From: Magnetococcales bacterium WMHbin3
GTDB lineage: Bacteria; Pseudomonadota; Magnetococcia; Magnetococcales; Magnetaquicoccaceae
DNA length: 52,322 nt
Reading direction: 5' to 3'
NCBI GenBank assembly: GCA_002753185.1
Contig: PDZX01000026.1
Coordinates: forward strand, 1-52,322
Below are positions 9,009 through 17,421 of the stretch, piece after piece. A program made the translations under genes and the position numbers. The notes under the pieces were generated by a model. That model was not told where the DNA came from. It did no database searches and saw nothing but the letters and a program-made list of their open reading frames with translations. Position 1 is the first letter of the stretch. Each line of letters begins with the position of its first letter.

Positions 9009-10848
9009 CGTCGGAAGAGGCCTTCATGTTCAGATCGACCCCACCCTCCTTGGTCCGGGGCGCGGCGGCCTTGGGGGCGGGCAGCGCCCTCCGGGAGGCG
9101 GTGGCACCCCCGGACGAGGGCTTTCTGGTGGCCACCACGGGCGCGTGGGAAGCCGCCTTGGCGATGGCGCGCGCGGGCGGGGGGGAGGCGGTGCGCCGGC
9201 TGCCCGCTTGCAGATAAAAGAACCCGATCGCCTTTTGCAGTTCCATGGCCTGCTCGGACAACTGCTCGGCGGTGCCGGCCATCTTTTCCGAGGCGCTGGC
9301 GTTCTGCTGGATCACCGAATCCAACTGCTGAATCGCGCTGTTGATCTGCCCGGCGCCCTGGGTCTGTTCCCGGCTCGAAACCGAAATCCCCTGCACCAGC
9401 TCCGCCGTCTTGCGGATGTCCGGCACCAACTGGCTCAGCAGCGATCCGGCCCGCTCGGCGATGTCCACGCTCGACGAGGCCAGATGGGTGATCTCCCCGG
9501 CCGCCGACTGGCTGCGCTCCGCCAGTTTCCGCACCTCGGCGGCCACCACCGCGAACCCCTTGCCGTGCTCCCCGGCGCGCGCCGCCTCGATGGCCGCGTT
9601 GAGGGCCAACAGATTAGTCTGCCGCGCGATCTCCTCGATGATGGTGATCTTGCCCGCGATTTCTTTCATTGCCGCCACCGCCTCGGTCACCGCCTGACCG
9701 CACTCCTGGGCGTCGGTAGAGGCCTTCTGCGCGATGGTTTCGGTTTGCAGGGCATTGTCCGTGTTTTGTTGGATGTTGGAATTCATCTCCTCCATGGCCG
9801 CCGAGGTCTCCTCGATGGAGGCCGCCTGTTCGGTGGCCCCCTGCGAGATTTCCTGAGAACTCGCGCTCATGGATTGGCTGCCGGTGGAAACATGGGTGGC
9901 CGATTCCATCACCCGGCTGACGATGGAGCGCAACTCCTCCACCATGCCGCTGGTGGCGGTCAGGGTCTGGCCGATGTCATCCTCGCTGGTGGTTTTGGGC
10001 AGGCTCACCGTCAAATCCCCCTTGGCCACATGGCCCACCAGGGAACGGATCTCCCGCACCGGTTGGATGGCCAGGCGGTTCACCAGCCAGGAGATGATCA
10101 GGCCCGCCGCCAGCAGGATGATCAGCCCCAGCCCGGTGATCTTCACCAGGGCATCCCGCACTGCGGCCTGCATGGGTTTCAAATCGGCGATGATCTCGAA
10201 GGCGCCACGCTGATCCCCGGCCTTCCATCCCTCCATCTTGATGCCCAATGGATCGTTGCCCTTCCCTTCCGGATAATCCTGCTCGATGCCGTGACACAGC
10301 AGGCACTCCTGCTTCATGACGATGGGCCGCATGTAGCGCAGGGCATTGATGGAGTCGTCAATCTGCCACAACTCGTCCAGGTTGCCCTTGTCCATCTTCT
10401 CCAGCATGGCCTTTTCCAGCGGGTTGGCCTCGTTGACGGGATTGCGCGCCCCGATGCGGGTCACCCGGAAATCGTAATGGGCCTCCTTGGCCTTCTTTTC
10501 GCCGATGGTCCACGAGGCGACGATGGGGATGGTCTTGTAGTAACGGGTCTGCCGCGCCGCCTGAATGATCTCTGCGGTACTCTTGGCGCCCGACTTGGCG
10601 ACGTGCTCCTGGGCCTCCTTGAGCAGGGCGGGATCGAACGTCTTGGCCGTGCCCAGCGAGGCGATGAATGTGCGCGCCCCTTCCGTCTGAGTGGTGATGG
10701 CCTGGGCCTGGGAGATGATGCCCGCCATGGCGTCCTGCTCGATGCGGTTCTTCACGAAGGCGAAGATGACCATGATGCCGAGCAGGACAATCACGACTGT
10801 ACTAACAATTATTTTAGTGCCAAAATTTACATTATTCATTTTACCCAT
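8989..10848 (-). CDS. Methyl-accepting chemotaxis protein with periplasmic haem-binding domain
   Basis: 619 residues from the ATG at 10848 (GGGGAG 8 bases upstream); a start at 10866 is possible. Order: membrane helix (about residues 13-31), periplasmic domain with C182-L-L-C185-H186, membrane helix (about 240-260), HAMP, and the MCP signalling hairpin with its tip around [20 protein letters not shown]. An Ala/Pro-rich tail follows. The CxxCH in the sensor domain fits the DUF3365/Tll0287-like haem sensors, so the likely cues are redox potential, O2 or NO. There is no C-terminal CheR-docking pentapeptide. A TATAAT lies at 10899-10894 on this strand, with a weak -35 (TTGCCA, 15-bp spacer). Confidence 0.92.
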   Translation of the reverse strand: MGKMNNVNFGTKIIVSTVVIVLLGIMVIFAFVKNRIEQDAMAGIISQAQAITTQTEGARTFIASLGTAKTFDPALLKEAQEHVAKSGAKSTAEIIQAARQTRYYKTIPIVASWTIGEKKAKEAHYDFRVTRIGARNPVNEANPLEKAMLEKMDKGNLDELWQIDDSINALRYMRPIVMKQECLLCHGIEQDYPEGKGNDPLGIKMEGWKAGDQRGAFEIIADLKPMQAAVRDALVKITGLGLIILLAAGLIISWLVNRLAIQPVREIRSLVGHVAKGDLTVSLPKTTSEDDIGQTLTATSGMVEELRSIVSRVMESATHVSTGSQSMSASSQEISQGATEQAASIEETSAAMEEMNSNIQQNTDNALQTETIAQKASTDAQECGQAVTEAVAAMKEIAGKITIIEEIARQTNLLALNAAIEAARAGEHGKGFAVVAAEVRKLAERSQSAAGEITHLASSSVDIAERAGSLLSQLVPDIRKTAELVQGISVSSREQTQGAGQINSAIQQLDSVIQQNASASEKMAGTAEQLSEQAMELQKAIGFFYLQAGSRRTASPPPARAIAKAASHAPVVATRKPSSGGATASRRALPAPKAAAPRTKEGGVDLNMKASSDDEFEKF

Positions 10849-11151
10849 GGTCCATCTCCCCTGCAACCAAACAAGTTATTCCCATCAGAATAGATTATAC
10901 GATGTTGTCGATCTTGGCAAGGATGATCCCCGGAGGAAAGGAAAAAGGTGATAAAAATTTATAAAAACTCGCAAAATCAGGCATCTCCATCCTATGGAAC
11001 GGTCGTCGGAGCCACTGCCATAAAGAAACGGCGAACCGACATGGAGATGCCATTGGGCAAGGCGTTCCAGGATTCCGGGAAATTGATAAGGCGTCCCCTG
11101 ATTCCCGTCCCCGGGAAATTGATAAGGCGTCCCCTGATTCCCCAATGCTAC
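10849..11151. other. Intergenic region with MCP promoter and a direct-repeat pair
   Basis: No convincing gene. The left third contains the probable promoter of the chemoreceptor (-10 at 10894-10899, minus strand) and an AT-rich stretch. The right third holds the two 32-bp direct repeats annotated separately. It marks the border between the GC-rich core and the AT-rich accessory patch. Confidence 0.6.
11075..11142 (+). repeat. Two exact 32-bp direct repeats, period 36
   Basis: The unit beginning CCGGGAAATTGATAAGGCGT and ending CCCTGATTCCC occurs at 11075-11106 and again, identically, at 11111-11142. Four bases separate the copies. The repeat lies just outside the 3' end of the HEPN-like gene, at the edge of the low-GC patch. 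It could be a remnant of a mobile element end or a REP-like sequence. I see no transposase beside it. Confidence 0.85.
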
Positions 11152-12096
11152 TTAATCGTTACCATAATCAGGCTCATACTCTATTTCCCGTTCTTGTATT
11201 TCTGAGTAATTAATATCTAGTTGCGCGTATTCTATTTCATCCGCTCCGTCAAGAAATAAGTTACACGAAGGGCAGCTAAATTGCTCGGCTGAGTAGTATG
11301 TTTCGACCTGCTCCCAAGTCCTATCCTCGTCACTATAGACATCAACTATGTCTTCATCAATTCGAACACCAGTAATCAAGGCTTTCCCTTCACAGGCAGG
11401 GCAGCGACTTTTCCATACATGATCGTCGAGAAATGTAAAATAATTTTTATAATTATTCGGGCGGATGCGTTGCGCAGTCATAAGACGCTCTTCGCGATCA
11501 CGCTTTGGAAGAGCTTTAAACTCTTCCCCTGCGCGCTCCACTCGGACTGTTACGGCATGATATTTCGCTTCGGCAGCAAGCTTTATGATTACTTTAGGTG
11601 ATTGAGCCTGAGAAACTCCAAGCCAATCATCTAAAGAGGAATCCATGTGATGCAAAATGATTTGACTGGCATGCCAGTATTGTTTTTCCCAAGCGTCCAA
11701 ACGCATGGAGCGGAAGGGTGTATCACCAGAATGAAGCTCTGCATTTCGCCTCAACGCAATACTTACACAGAATTTTTTTACTGCTTCATCGAAGGATGGA
11801 ATGATGCGCCGCAGACGCTCGAAGAGGGTTGTGGCGGTGATCGTTTTGATGTCGGCGGAGATGTTGATGCGGGAAGCCGCCAGAAGCGACTCGGAGTTTT
11901 GTGGATCAACGATCAGGCTCGGGTGAATTTTAGCGAGACTGCCCTTGCCAAGTAGTTCCAGGGCAAGCGAGGCCCATAGCTGGTATTCGTCCAAGTCCTT
12001 ATTACTCTTCCGGGCGAGAGCTTTGCCGATGTAGGCCTTGGATTTACCAAAGATCGCATCTGGGTCTAGGGCGATATGCAGTCGTTTTTCGTTCAT
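11152..12096 (-). CDS. HEPN-like / zinc-ribbon protein of unknown function
   Basis: 314 residues from the ATG at 12096, which overlaps the stop of the upstream dioxygenase (ATGA). A GTG at 12108 would add four residues. The N-terminal ~155 residues are helical and contain R117-N-A-E-L-H122, the Rx4H pattern of HEPN ribonuclease domains. The C-terminal part has two CPxC knuckles (C232/C235 and C275/C278) that would form a zinc ribbon, and an acidic tail. Codon use and low GC differ from the core genes, suggesting transfer. Many HEPN proteins act in antiviral or toxin systems. That role and the HEPN call itself are inferences from one motif plus secondary-structure impression. Confidence 0.6.
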   Translation of the reverse strand: MNEKRLHIALDPDAIFGKSKAYIGKALARKSNKDLDEYQLWASLALELLGKGSLAKIHPSLIVDPQNSESLLAASRINISADIKTITATTLFERLRRIIPSFDEAVKKFCVSIALRRNAELHSGDTPFRSMRLDAWEKQYWHASQIILHHMDSSLDDWLGVSQAQSPKVIIKLAAEAKYHAVTVRVERAGEEFKALPKRDREERLMTAQRIRPNNYKNYFTFLDDHVWKSRCPACEGKALITGVRIDEDIVDVYSDEDRTWEQVETYYSAEQFSCPSCNLFLDGADEIEYAQLDINYSEIQEREIEYEPDYGND

Positions 12097-12758
12097 ACTA
12101 CGAGACACCTAAAAAGTAATCGGTTAATAGCATTTTGATTAACTGCATCTCTAGCATGCAATACCCGCCAGTTATCTATAATCAGACTCTCTCCGGGTTG
12201 CCAGTCAATTTTTTCAACATAAGGCATGACGCGCTCACGCGAAAAAAAAGCAAGCGCGCGAATGGCGTCCTGGCATTGTGGTTCCATACAGCCTGGATCA
12301 TAACGAACAAAATCCCGGCCACTGATAAAAATGCTGGAATAGAACGAATTTCGCCCATTTCTTACTAAGAAGACAGCGGATTTTGCGACGGCCTGTTCCT
12401 CGTCTGACATATGCAAATCATCGCGGTTTGCAAGCAATGTCGGCACACTTTCTTCTCCAGGCGACACGCACGACAAAATCAAAAAACGCGCGGGCACCGT
12501 CCAATGCGCTGTGTCTACATGGAAAGGAAAGGCATCCAGGCCGTATTTCCGACTGAGAGAAGCTGGGTGCGCTGCTTCCGGTGCGGTTGGCCTTAATACT
12601 TCAACAATTGAACGAACTCGTCCACGAACTGGTGTTCCGAGACGTTGAGCAATCTCCAGTGTTCGTGCTTCTAATGCATCCACTTCGTGAACATTGCTGG
12701 GTATTCGCGCCCACCCCTGGTCTCGAAGAGTCTTGAGCGTATCTTTCGTTATATTCAT
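12093..12758 (-). CDS. TauD/TfdA-like Fe(II)/2-oxoglutarate dioxygenase
   Basis: 221 residues. The iron-binding HxD is at H80-V-D82 (FPFHVDTAHW), and the distal His and 2-oxoglutarate-binding Arg are in NWRVLHARDAV...NRLLFR near the C-terminus. It is shorter than TauD (~280), with a compact lid. The ATGA overlap with the HEPN-like gene implies one operon and probably one function. The substrate is unknown and could be a nucleic acid, protein or small molecule. It lies in the AT-rich accessory patch. Confidence 0.82.
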   Translation of the reverse strand: MNITKDTLKTLRDQGWARIPSNVHEVDALEARTLEIAQRLGTPVRGRVRSIVEVLRPTAPEAAHPASLSRKYGLDAFPFHVDTAHWTVPARFLILSCVSPGEESVPTLLANRDDLHMSDEEQAVAKSAVFLVRNGRNSFYSSIFISGRDFVRYDPGCMEPQCQDAIRALAFFSRERVMPYVEKIDWQPGESLIIDNWRVLHARDAVNQNAINRLLFRCLVV

Positions 12759-12867
12759 GATATAATTAATAATTTATACAGTACGACACTTAATTAAATT
12801 ACTATACATACAGGATGCTAAAATAGACCGCCTTAAGCAGACCACCGCACCATATTACACTCCAGCA

Positions 12868-13062
12868 TTAAATACATTTAATATCAATAACACCCAAATC
12901 GCGACAAATTTTACGCGCCAACAAATCGGGTATTTCCTGATGTCTAGGCACAGCAGAACGTCTGCTTTCCGACGGGTTCCACCACCAGGAGTGACGACCA
13001 CCTTCCCGCAACAACTCACACCCATGCGCTTGCAAATAACGCAGAAGATCTCTACGTTTCAC
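12868..13062 (-). CDS. hicA: HicA-family mRNA interferase toxin
   Basis: 64 residues from a GTG at 13062 that overlaps the hicB stop (GTGA). The sequence VKRRDLLRYLQAHG followed by the catalytic-His motif GGRHSWW is typical of the double-stranded-RNA-binding-like HicA fold. A hydrophobic tail after DLG is slightly longer than usual. Family members cleave mRNA on ribosomes and are held by HicB. Order here is hicB then hicA. Confidence 0.85.
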   Translation of the reverse strand: MKRRDLLRYLQAHGCELLREGGRHSWWWNPSESRRSAVPRHQEIPDLLARKICRDLGVIDIKCI

Positions 13063-13268
13063 AAACAGATACGCTCCTCTTGATAGTTGACGCCGACCAT
13101 CGCCAGGGCATCCTGACGATTCCATGCCAACGCCTCCCGCAGGGTGATGGCCAAAGTCTCCAGCAAAGCCTCGCGGGTGGCCTCCTGACAATTGACGCCG
13201 GGCACCTCTTCGATCCAGCCTACCCACCAGCCATCCATTTCCTTGATCACTGCTGTATAACTTTGCAA
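13059..13268 (-). CDS. hicB: HicB-family antitoxin
   Basis: 69 residues. The HicB core is visible: QSYTAVIKEMDGWWVGWIEE, then EVPGVNCQEATREALLETL. I placed the start at a TTG (13268) because AAGGAAA lies 7 bases upstream and the family begins just before YTAVIK. The open frame continues to 13388 but the extra residues are AT-rich and unlike HicB. There is no C-terminal DNA-binding domain (it ends after ERICL), so this is a short-form HicB. It overlaps hicA. Confidence 0.85.
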   Translation of the reverse strand: MQSYTAVIKEMDGWWVGWIEEVPGVNCQEATREALLETLAITLREALAWNRQDALAMVGVNYQEERICL

Positions 13269-13475
13269 AATAGTTTTCCTTTTTAGTATCGAAACTACCA
13301 GCCACAGTCTCAATGAAACCACAAAATAAAAAAAGATGCAAACAAAAAATTGACTCTCAGCGAAATGACTATCACCCTTGAATTTCATGTCTTACGATTC
13401 AAATCATATTTAAACTAAAATAACATCATATTAATTAATTTCCATGTTTTCTCTCAATATTATAATATTTATCAA

Positions 13476-13657
13476 TCACCCAACAGCAAACCATCCACAC
13501 ACAAAAACTAATTGATGATGCAGATGATAACGGATTGGACGAACGATGCGCGAGATGGCAACCTCGCCGGAAGGCACTTCCAGCAACCGACGACGCAAGG
13601 CAGATGGTGTTCCCTTGATCACCCCAATGCAGGGGTGTCCAGCATGTAACGGGTCAC
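13476..13657 (-). pseudogene. vapC: vapC toxin remnant (frameshifted, truncated)
   Basis: A GTG at 13657 overlaps the vapB stop and reads VTRYMLDTPALG and then a stop. A different frame continues as CIGVIKGTPSALRRRLLEVP and GEVAISRI, which matches the VapC PIN-domain start (RYMLDTN.CI..IK...). A base loss after the LDT codons has broken the frame. Homology ends near 13545, so the rest of the PIN domain is missing too. The toxin is certainly inactive. Confidence 0.8.
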
Positions 13658-13893
13658 GCAAAGGCCTTTCTGGGAATATCGACCGATGCTTCTTCGTCAG
13701 GCCGCACCAGATCGTTTACAACATACTGAAATCCTTCGACAAATCCTTGCCAGGATGCGCGACACGGGGTCAAAATCAGGCTATTTCCCGACAAGGAAAC
13801 AATGACTTCCGACGCCTCCAGGTGAAATTTCCTGGGCAGGTGGATCTCTTGGCAGTCTCCCCGATCAACCACCTTGGCAATCGCGTGACTCAT
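13654..13893 (-). CDS. vapB: VapB-type (AbrB/SpoVT fold) antitoxin
   Basis: 79 residues. The N-terminal AbrB-like swapped-hairpin sequence is KVVDRGDCQEIHLPRKFHLE followed by VIVSLSGNSLILTP. The C-terminal toxin-binding tail is WQGFVEGFQYVVNDL. The ribosome binding site is GGAG 8 bases upstream. The gene is intact although its toxin partner downstream is destroyed, so it is an orphan antitoxin that may still bind its own operator. Confidence 0.8.
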   Translation of the reverse strand: MSHAIAKVVDRGDCQEIHLPRKFHLEASEVIVSLSGNSLILTPCRASWQGFVEGFQYVVNDLVRPDEEASVDIPRKAFA

Positions 13894-14016
13894 ACCATTG
13901 CTCCGCGTTCACCCTCTCTGGCGTATCACAAACTACATATCCTCAGCAAGAACCAGACTCGAAATCCATGCAACCACGGAACCAAAAAAGATGCAAGCAA
14001 AAAATGCGACATGAGA

Positions 14017-15360
14017 TTATCCCTCAAGAGCGGGCGGAGGGGGAAGATCCTTGAAGAAACTGGCAAAATCCGGCATTTCCGGCATGGCGGGCGGCTTGTT
14101 GCGCAGGGCGAACCACAAGGCGTATGCCGACACACCCCCCGTGGCCACCATGGCGGCACCGGCCAGACGGGCGGCCCAATCCCACTCCGTCGGCACCGCC
14201 ACCGCCAGAAGAAACACCGAGCCGACATGAAGATACCATTGCACCTGAACCGCCCGCTCCGGCGACAGGTCGTCCATCATCGGGATCTCGCGCAACCCGG
14301 CCAGAGGACTGAAACGGTGAAACCAAACCAAAAACGGCACGATCTTGTGCAGCATGCCGGTCATGACCGAGGCGATCCAGCCAAAGAGATAAAAAATGCC
14401 GAACAACAGCCGCCACTGGTCGTCCGGCAACAACGGCCACAAGGCCAGCATGACCAAAGCCAGAGCCAGACACAAAAAACCGAACCGCCAATGAAGCATC
14501 GTGGCGTCCACCACCTTGCGCTTGCTGCCCGCCAACATGCGCCACGTCCCAACCCCGTACCACCATGCCGCCGCAACACCCGGCACGGCGGCGGGATAAA
14601 TCAACCACGGACGATCCGGCAGCACCAGCAACAAAACGACCGGCATCAAAATCAACAATACCACCATCCCCACCAGGATCCGGTTCGCCAGCGGCGTGGA
14701 AAACTCCGGGGTCATGTAGAACATGGGCAGCACCTGCCAGGAGACCCCCATGATCAACACACCCATCACCCCCAGCAATCCCCAGGTGAGGTGGATCCCC
14801 ACCATGGCATGCCGGTCCAGATCCAGAAAGCCGTAGGTGTACTCCCACAAAAAGGTCACGCCCAACAACATGGTTCCCGCCAACGCAACCATGGCAATAC
14901 GCATGGCGTTGACCGTGGGATGGCGCGCGGGGGCCTTGACGAGCGCCATGCTCACCAGCACGAGAAAACCAACCACCGCCACCAGCAGGGCAACTTGCGC
15001 CACGGGAACCATCCAGGCGATGCGCCACTCCAGGCCGACCCCCAGAAACATGCCGGTCGCGCCCAGGGTCAACAGGCCGTGAATCCAGGGGATGGCGGCA
15101 AGCCAAGGTACCGGAATGCCCGCCACCACCGGGATCATCTGGAACATCGCGCCCATCACGATCATGAGCAGCCAGCCCAGAATGGCCAGATGGGCCACCC
15201 CGATCGATACCGGCAGCAAGGGGGTGATCAGCAACTCCCGGCCGAACCAAAGCAAAGCGCACCCAATCAAACTGGTGAAAAAGGGCGCGGTGGCGAAAAA
15301 ACGAAAAGGCAGATGCATCGGCGGGGCTTGATCGATACGCAGTCCGGCGGTAGCCAACAT
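14017..15360 (-). CDS. Polytopic NnrS / cbb3-subunit-I-like membrane protein
   Basis: 447 residues from the ATG at 15360 (ATG at 15378 possible), with about twelve membrane segments. Conserved histidines sit in helices: VAHLAILGWLLM, MVGIHLTWGLLG, TMLHWRFGF and MTGMLHKIVPFLVWFHRF. This is the pattern of the haem-copper-oxidase-like/NnrS group without full catalytic-subunit length. In denitrifiers and sulfur oxidisers such proteins are found next to DUF2249 and hemerythrin genes, exactly as here (divergent). A role in handling NO or copper/haem at the inner membrane is an inference. The acidic-proline C-terminus is cytoplasmic. Confidence 0.7.
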   Translation of the reverse strand: MLATAGLRIDQAPPMHLPFRFFATAPFFTSLIGCALLWFGRELLITPLLPVSIGVAHLAILGWLLMIVMGAMFQMIPVVAGIPVPWLAAIPWIHGLLTLGATGMFLGVGLEWRIAWMVPVAQVALLVAVVGFLVLVSMALVKAPARHPTVNAMRIAMVALAGTMLLGVTFLWEYTYGFLDLDRHAMVGIHLTWGLLGVMGVLIMGVSWQVLPMFYMTPEFSTPLANRILVGMVVLLILMPVVLLLVLPDRPWLIYPAAVPGVAAAWWYGVGTWRMLAGSKRKVVDATMLHWRFGFLCLALALVMLALWPLLPDDQWRLLFGIFYLFGWIASVMTGMLHKIVPFLVWFHRFSPLAGLREIPMMDDLSPERAVQVQWYLHVGSVFLLAVAVPTEWDWAARLAGAAMVATGGVSAYALWFALRNKPPAMPEMPDFASFFKDLPPPPALEG

Positions 15361-15421
15361 GGCGGGTTCTCTTTGCAAAACGGGGTTGAAGGGCTATCCT
15401 GGAAAAATCGTGTCGGGACTC

Positions 15422-15463
15422 TTGATGGATGTCAAGGCGCCAGAGCGCCGCATCGGATAGAAT
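15422..15463 (+). promoter_or_regulatory. FNR/DNR-type class II activated promoter
   Basis: TTGATGGATGTCAA at 15422-15435 matches the TTGAT-N4-(A/G)TCAA box of FNR/DNR/NnrR regulators. A -10 element TAGAAT lies at 15458-15463 and no good -35 is present. The predicted start at 15470 puts the box centre at exactly -41.5, the classic class II position. It serves the hemerythrin gene and may also affect the divergent membrane-protein gene. Confidence 0.8.
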
Positions 15464-15516
15464 GGCCTTTCACGAGGTGAAATTGTCAAAACCAGCAACT
15501 TTCGAAGGATCGGAAC

Positions 15517-16191
15517 ATGAACGACACGACGCTGCAATTGACCGGCAACGATACCGGAGCACAACTGGACCAACTGACGGCCGCTTTCGAGGGGTTGCCG
15601 GAAGGATCGAGCATGGCGGTGGTGAGCGCCAATGATCCCTCCGCCATGCTGCCGCCGTTTCAGGATCGCTTCTGGGGCGCATTCGACTGGTACCCCCTGG
15701 AAAAAGGACCGGAACAATGGCGGGTATACCTGCGGCGCGTGCCGGCGGTACGGAAGAACCGGGGCCTCAAGGAGTTCATGTCCACGGACCACACGCGCTG
15801 CGACGAACTCTACGCCGAGGCGGAAAACGCGGCCCGCGCCGGGGATCTGGCGACCACCCGCCAACTGTTTCAAGCCTTCGACATCGGCATGGTGCATCAT
15901 TTCAGCATGGAAGAAAACGGTTTCTTCCCGGCCTTCGAAAAGGCCACGGGCATGACCCAGGGGCCGACCATGGTGATGCGCATGGAACATCGTCAAATGC
16001 TCGGCATCATCTCCCAGATGAGTCAGGCGCTCAAGCAGGATGACCTGCAGGCCTGGCTGCGGGGCGGTTCCACGCTGATGGTGTTGATGCGCCAGCACAA
16101 CATCAAGGAAGAACAGATGCTCTATCCCATGGGAGAGATGCACCTGGGCGGCGTGGAAGGACTGCTGCGCACCATGCAGAAGGTGGCATGA
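15517..16191 (+). CDS. DUF2249-hemerythrin fusion protein
   Basis: 224 residues in two parts. Residues ~15-75 are a DUF2249 domain (DPSAMLPPFQDRFWGAFDWY, then GPEQWRVYLRR). Residues ~88-220 form a hemerythrin four-helix bundle with iron-ligand histidines in STDHTRCDEL, MVHHFSMEENGFFPAF, MRMEHRQMLG and RQHNIKEEQMLYP. Such non-haem di-iron proteins bind O2 or NO; the YtfE/Ric type repairs nitrosative damage. The predicted FNR/DNR promoter supports induction by low O2 or NO. The ribosome binding site is GAAGGATCGG. It ends back-to-back with the receiver-MBL gene. Confidence 0.88.
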   Translation: MNDTTLQLTGNDTGAQLDQLTAAFEGLPEGSSMAVVSANDPSAMLPPFQDRFWGAFDWYPLEKGPEQWRVYLRRVPAVRKNRGLKEFMSTDHTRCDELYAEAENAARAGDLATTRQLFQAFDIGMVHHFSMEENGFFPAFEKATGMTQGPTMVMRMEHRQMLGIISQMSQALKQDDLQAWLRGGSTLMVLMRQHNIKEEQMLYPMGEMHLGGVEGLLRTMQKVA

Positions 16192-17421
16192 TCAGATCAG
16201 AAAGGTCTGCCCCTCCCTGGGGGCCAGGCAGGCAATGGAAGGCGCAGCGTCCCGCAGCAGGTTGATGGCGGTACGTTCCTTGGCGGCGATGGCATCGTCG
16301 TCCTGGCTCGGGTCATGGTGAAACAGATGCAACGCCTTGACCTGGGCCAGACGCGCCAACTCCACCACCGGGGTGATCGCGGAATGGCCCCAGTGGACCC
16401 GGCCCGCATACTCCTTGTCCGTGTAGGTGGCATCGGTAATCAGCAGGTCGGTCTCCCGAACGAAATCCGCCAATTTCTGGATGTAGTGGGGATTGTAGTG
16501 GGGGCTTTCTTGCGGATACATCTCGTTGTCGGTGATGTAGCAGACCGAACGGCCATGATACTCCACCCGATAGCCCAGACAATTCCCCGGATGGTTGAGA
16601 AGCAGGGAACGCACGCTGATGCGGCCATTGAACTCGAATTGCGCCTCCGTGAGGTTACGGAAGTAGACCCTGGCGGCGAATTCGCTGATTTTTATCGGAA
16701 AATATACCCCATCCATCTGCGCGACCATCAACTCCCGCATATTGATGTCCCCATGGGAGGCCCCGCAAATCTCGAAATCGTTGCCCGGCATGTACAAGGG
16801 CCGAAAATAGGGCAAGGCGTTGATGTGATCCCAGTGGGGGTGCGAGATGAAAATCTTGGCCTCCAGCCGGGAACGCCTTTGCGCCAGCAGGTGATCCGAC
16901 AATACCTTGATCCCGCTGCCGGCATCGAAGATCAACAGGTCCCCGCGCGCGCATTCCAAGGTGACGCACGAGGTGTTGCCACCGTAATGCAATGATTTCG
17001 TCCCACATACCGGCAGGGTCCCCCGCACCCCCCAGTAGGTCAACTCCAGGCGGTCCTCGATGATCTTGAACAGTTGGCTGGTGAAACGCGCCGGCTGCAC
17101 CGGCTTGACCAGGTAACCGTCCACCCCGAACCGGTAGGCCCGCTCCCGGTCGAACTCGAACTGTTTGCCGGTCACCACCACGATCTTCAGTTTCTCCAGG
17201 CCGGGTTCGGCGCGCAGCTTTTGACAGAGCGCCAGACCATCCAGGCCGGGCATCATGATATCCACAAGGGCGCAATCGACGCCCAGGGCGAGGATCTCCT
17301 CCACGGCCCGGTGCGGATCGGTGGTGGCATGGACCGTCTGGCCCGCCGCCTCCAGCAGCCCGGACAACAGGCGAATGGAGAGCGGATCGTCGTCCACGAT
17401 GAAGAAGGTCAGCTTGTTCAA
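16192..17421 (-). CDS. Response regulator receiver fused to a metallo-beta-lactamase-fold hydrolase
   Basis: 409 residues from a TTG at 17421 (GGAG 9 bases upstream; LNKLTFFIVDDDPLS). The open frame runs to 17538 with poorer N-terminal sequence. Residues 1-125 are a receiver with the DDD acidic pocket, phospho-acceptor in CALVDIMMPG and Lys in YLVKPV. Residues ~140-409 are an MBL domain: YWGVRGTLP, GGNTSCV, zinc motif HPHWDH, ITDNEMYP, ITDATY and the late His in HLFHHD. The MBL part resembles PhnP/RNase Z-like phosphodiesterases (COG1235 type). Phosphorylation would be expected to gate hydrolysis of an unknown phosphodiester. No kinase lies adjacent. Confidence 0.85.
   Translation of the reverse strand: MNKLTFFIVDDDPLSIRLLSGLLEAAGQTVHATTDPHRAVEEILALGVDCALVDIMMPGLDGLALCQKLRAEPGLEKLKIVVVTGKQFEFDRERAYRFGVDGYLVKPVQPARFTSQLFKIIEDRLELTYWGVRGTLPVCGTKSLHYGGNTSCVTLECARGDLLIFDAGSGIKVLSDHLLAQRRSRLEAKIFISHPHWDHINALPYFRPLYMPGNDFEICGASHGDINMRELMVAQMDGVYFPIKISEFAARVYFRNLTEAQFEFNGRISVRSLLLNHPGNCLGYRVEYHGRSVCYITDNEMYPQESPHYNPHYIQKLADFVRETDLLITDATYTDKEYAGRVHWGHSAITPVVELARLAQVKALHLFHHDPSQDDDAIAAKERTAINLLRDAAPSIACLAPREGQTFLI

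Noticed and set aside
11075..11142. 32-bp repeat pair considered as a minimal CRISPR
   Set aside because: Only a 4-bp gap separates the copies, far too short for a spacer, and no cas gene is present.
10948..11205. Plus-strand frame of 85 codons spanning the direct repeats
   Set aside because: The peptide simply repeats GKLIRRPLIP from the DNA repeat and shows no ribosome binding site or homology that I recognise.
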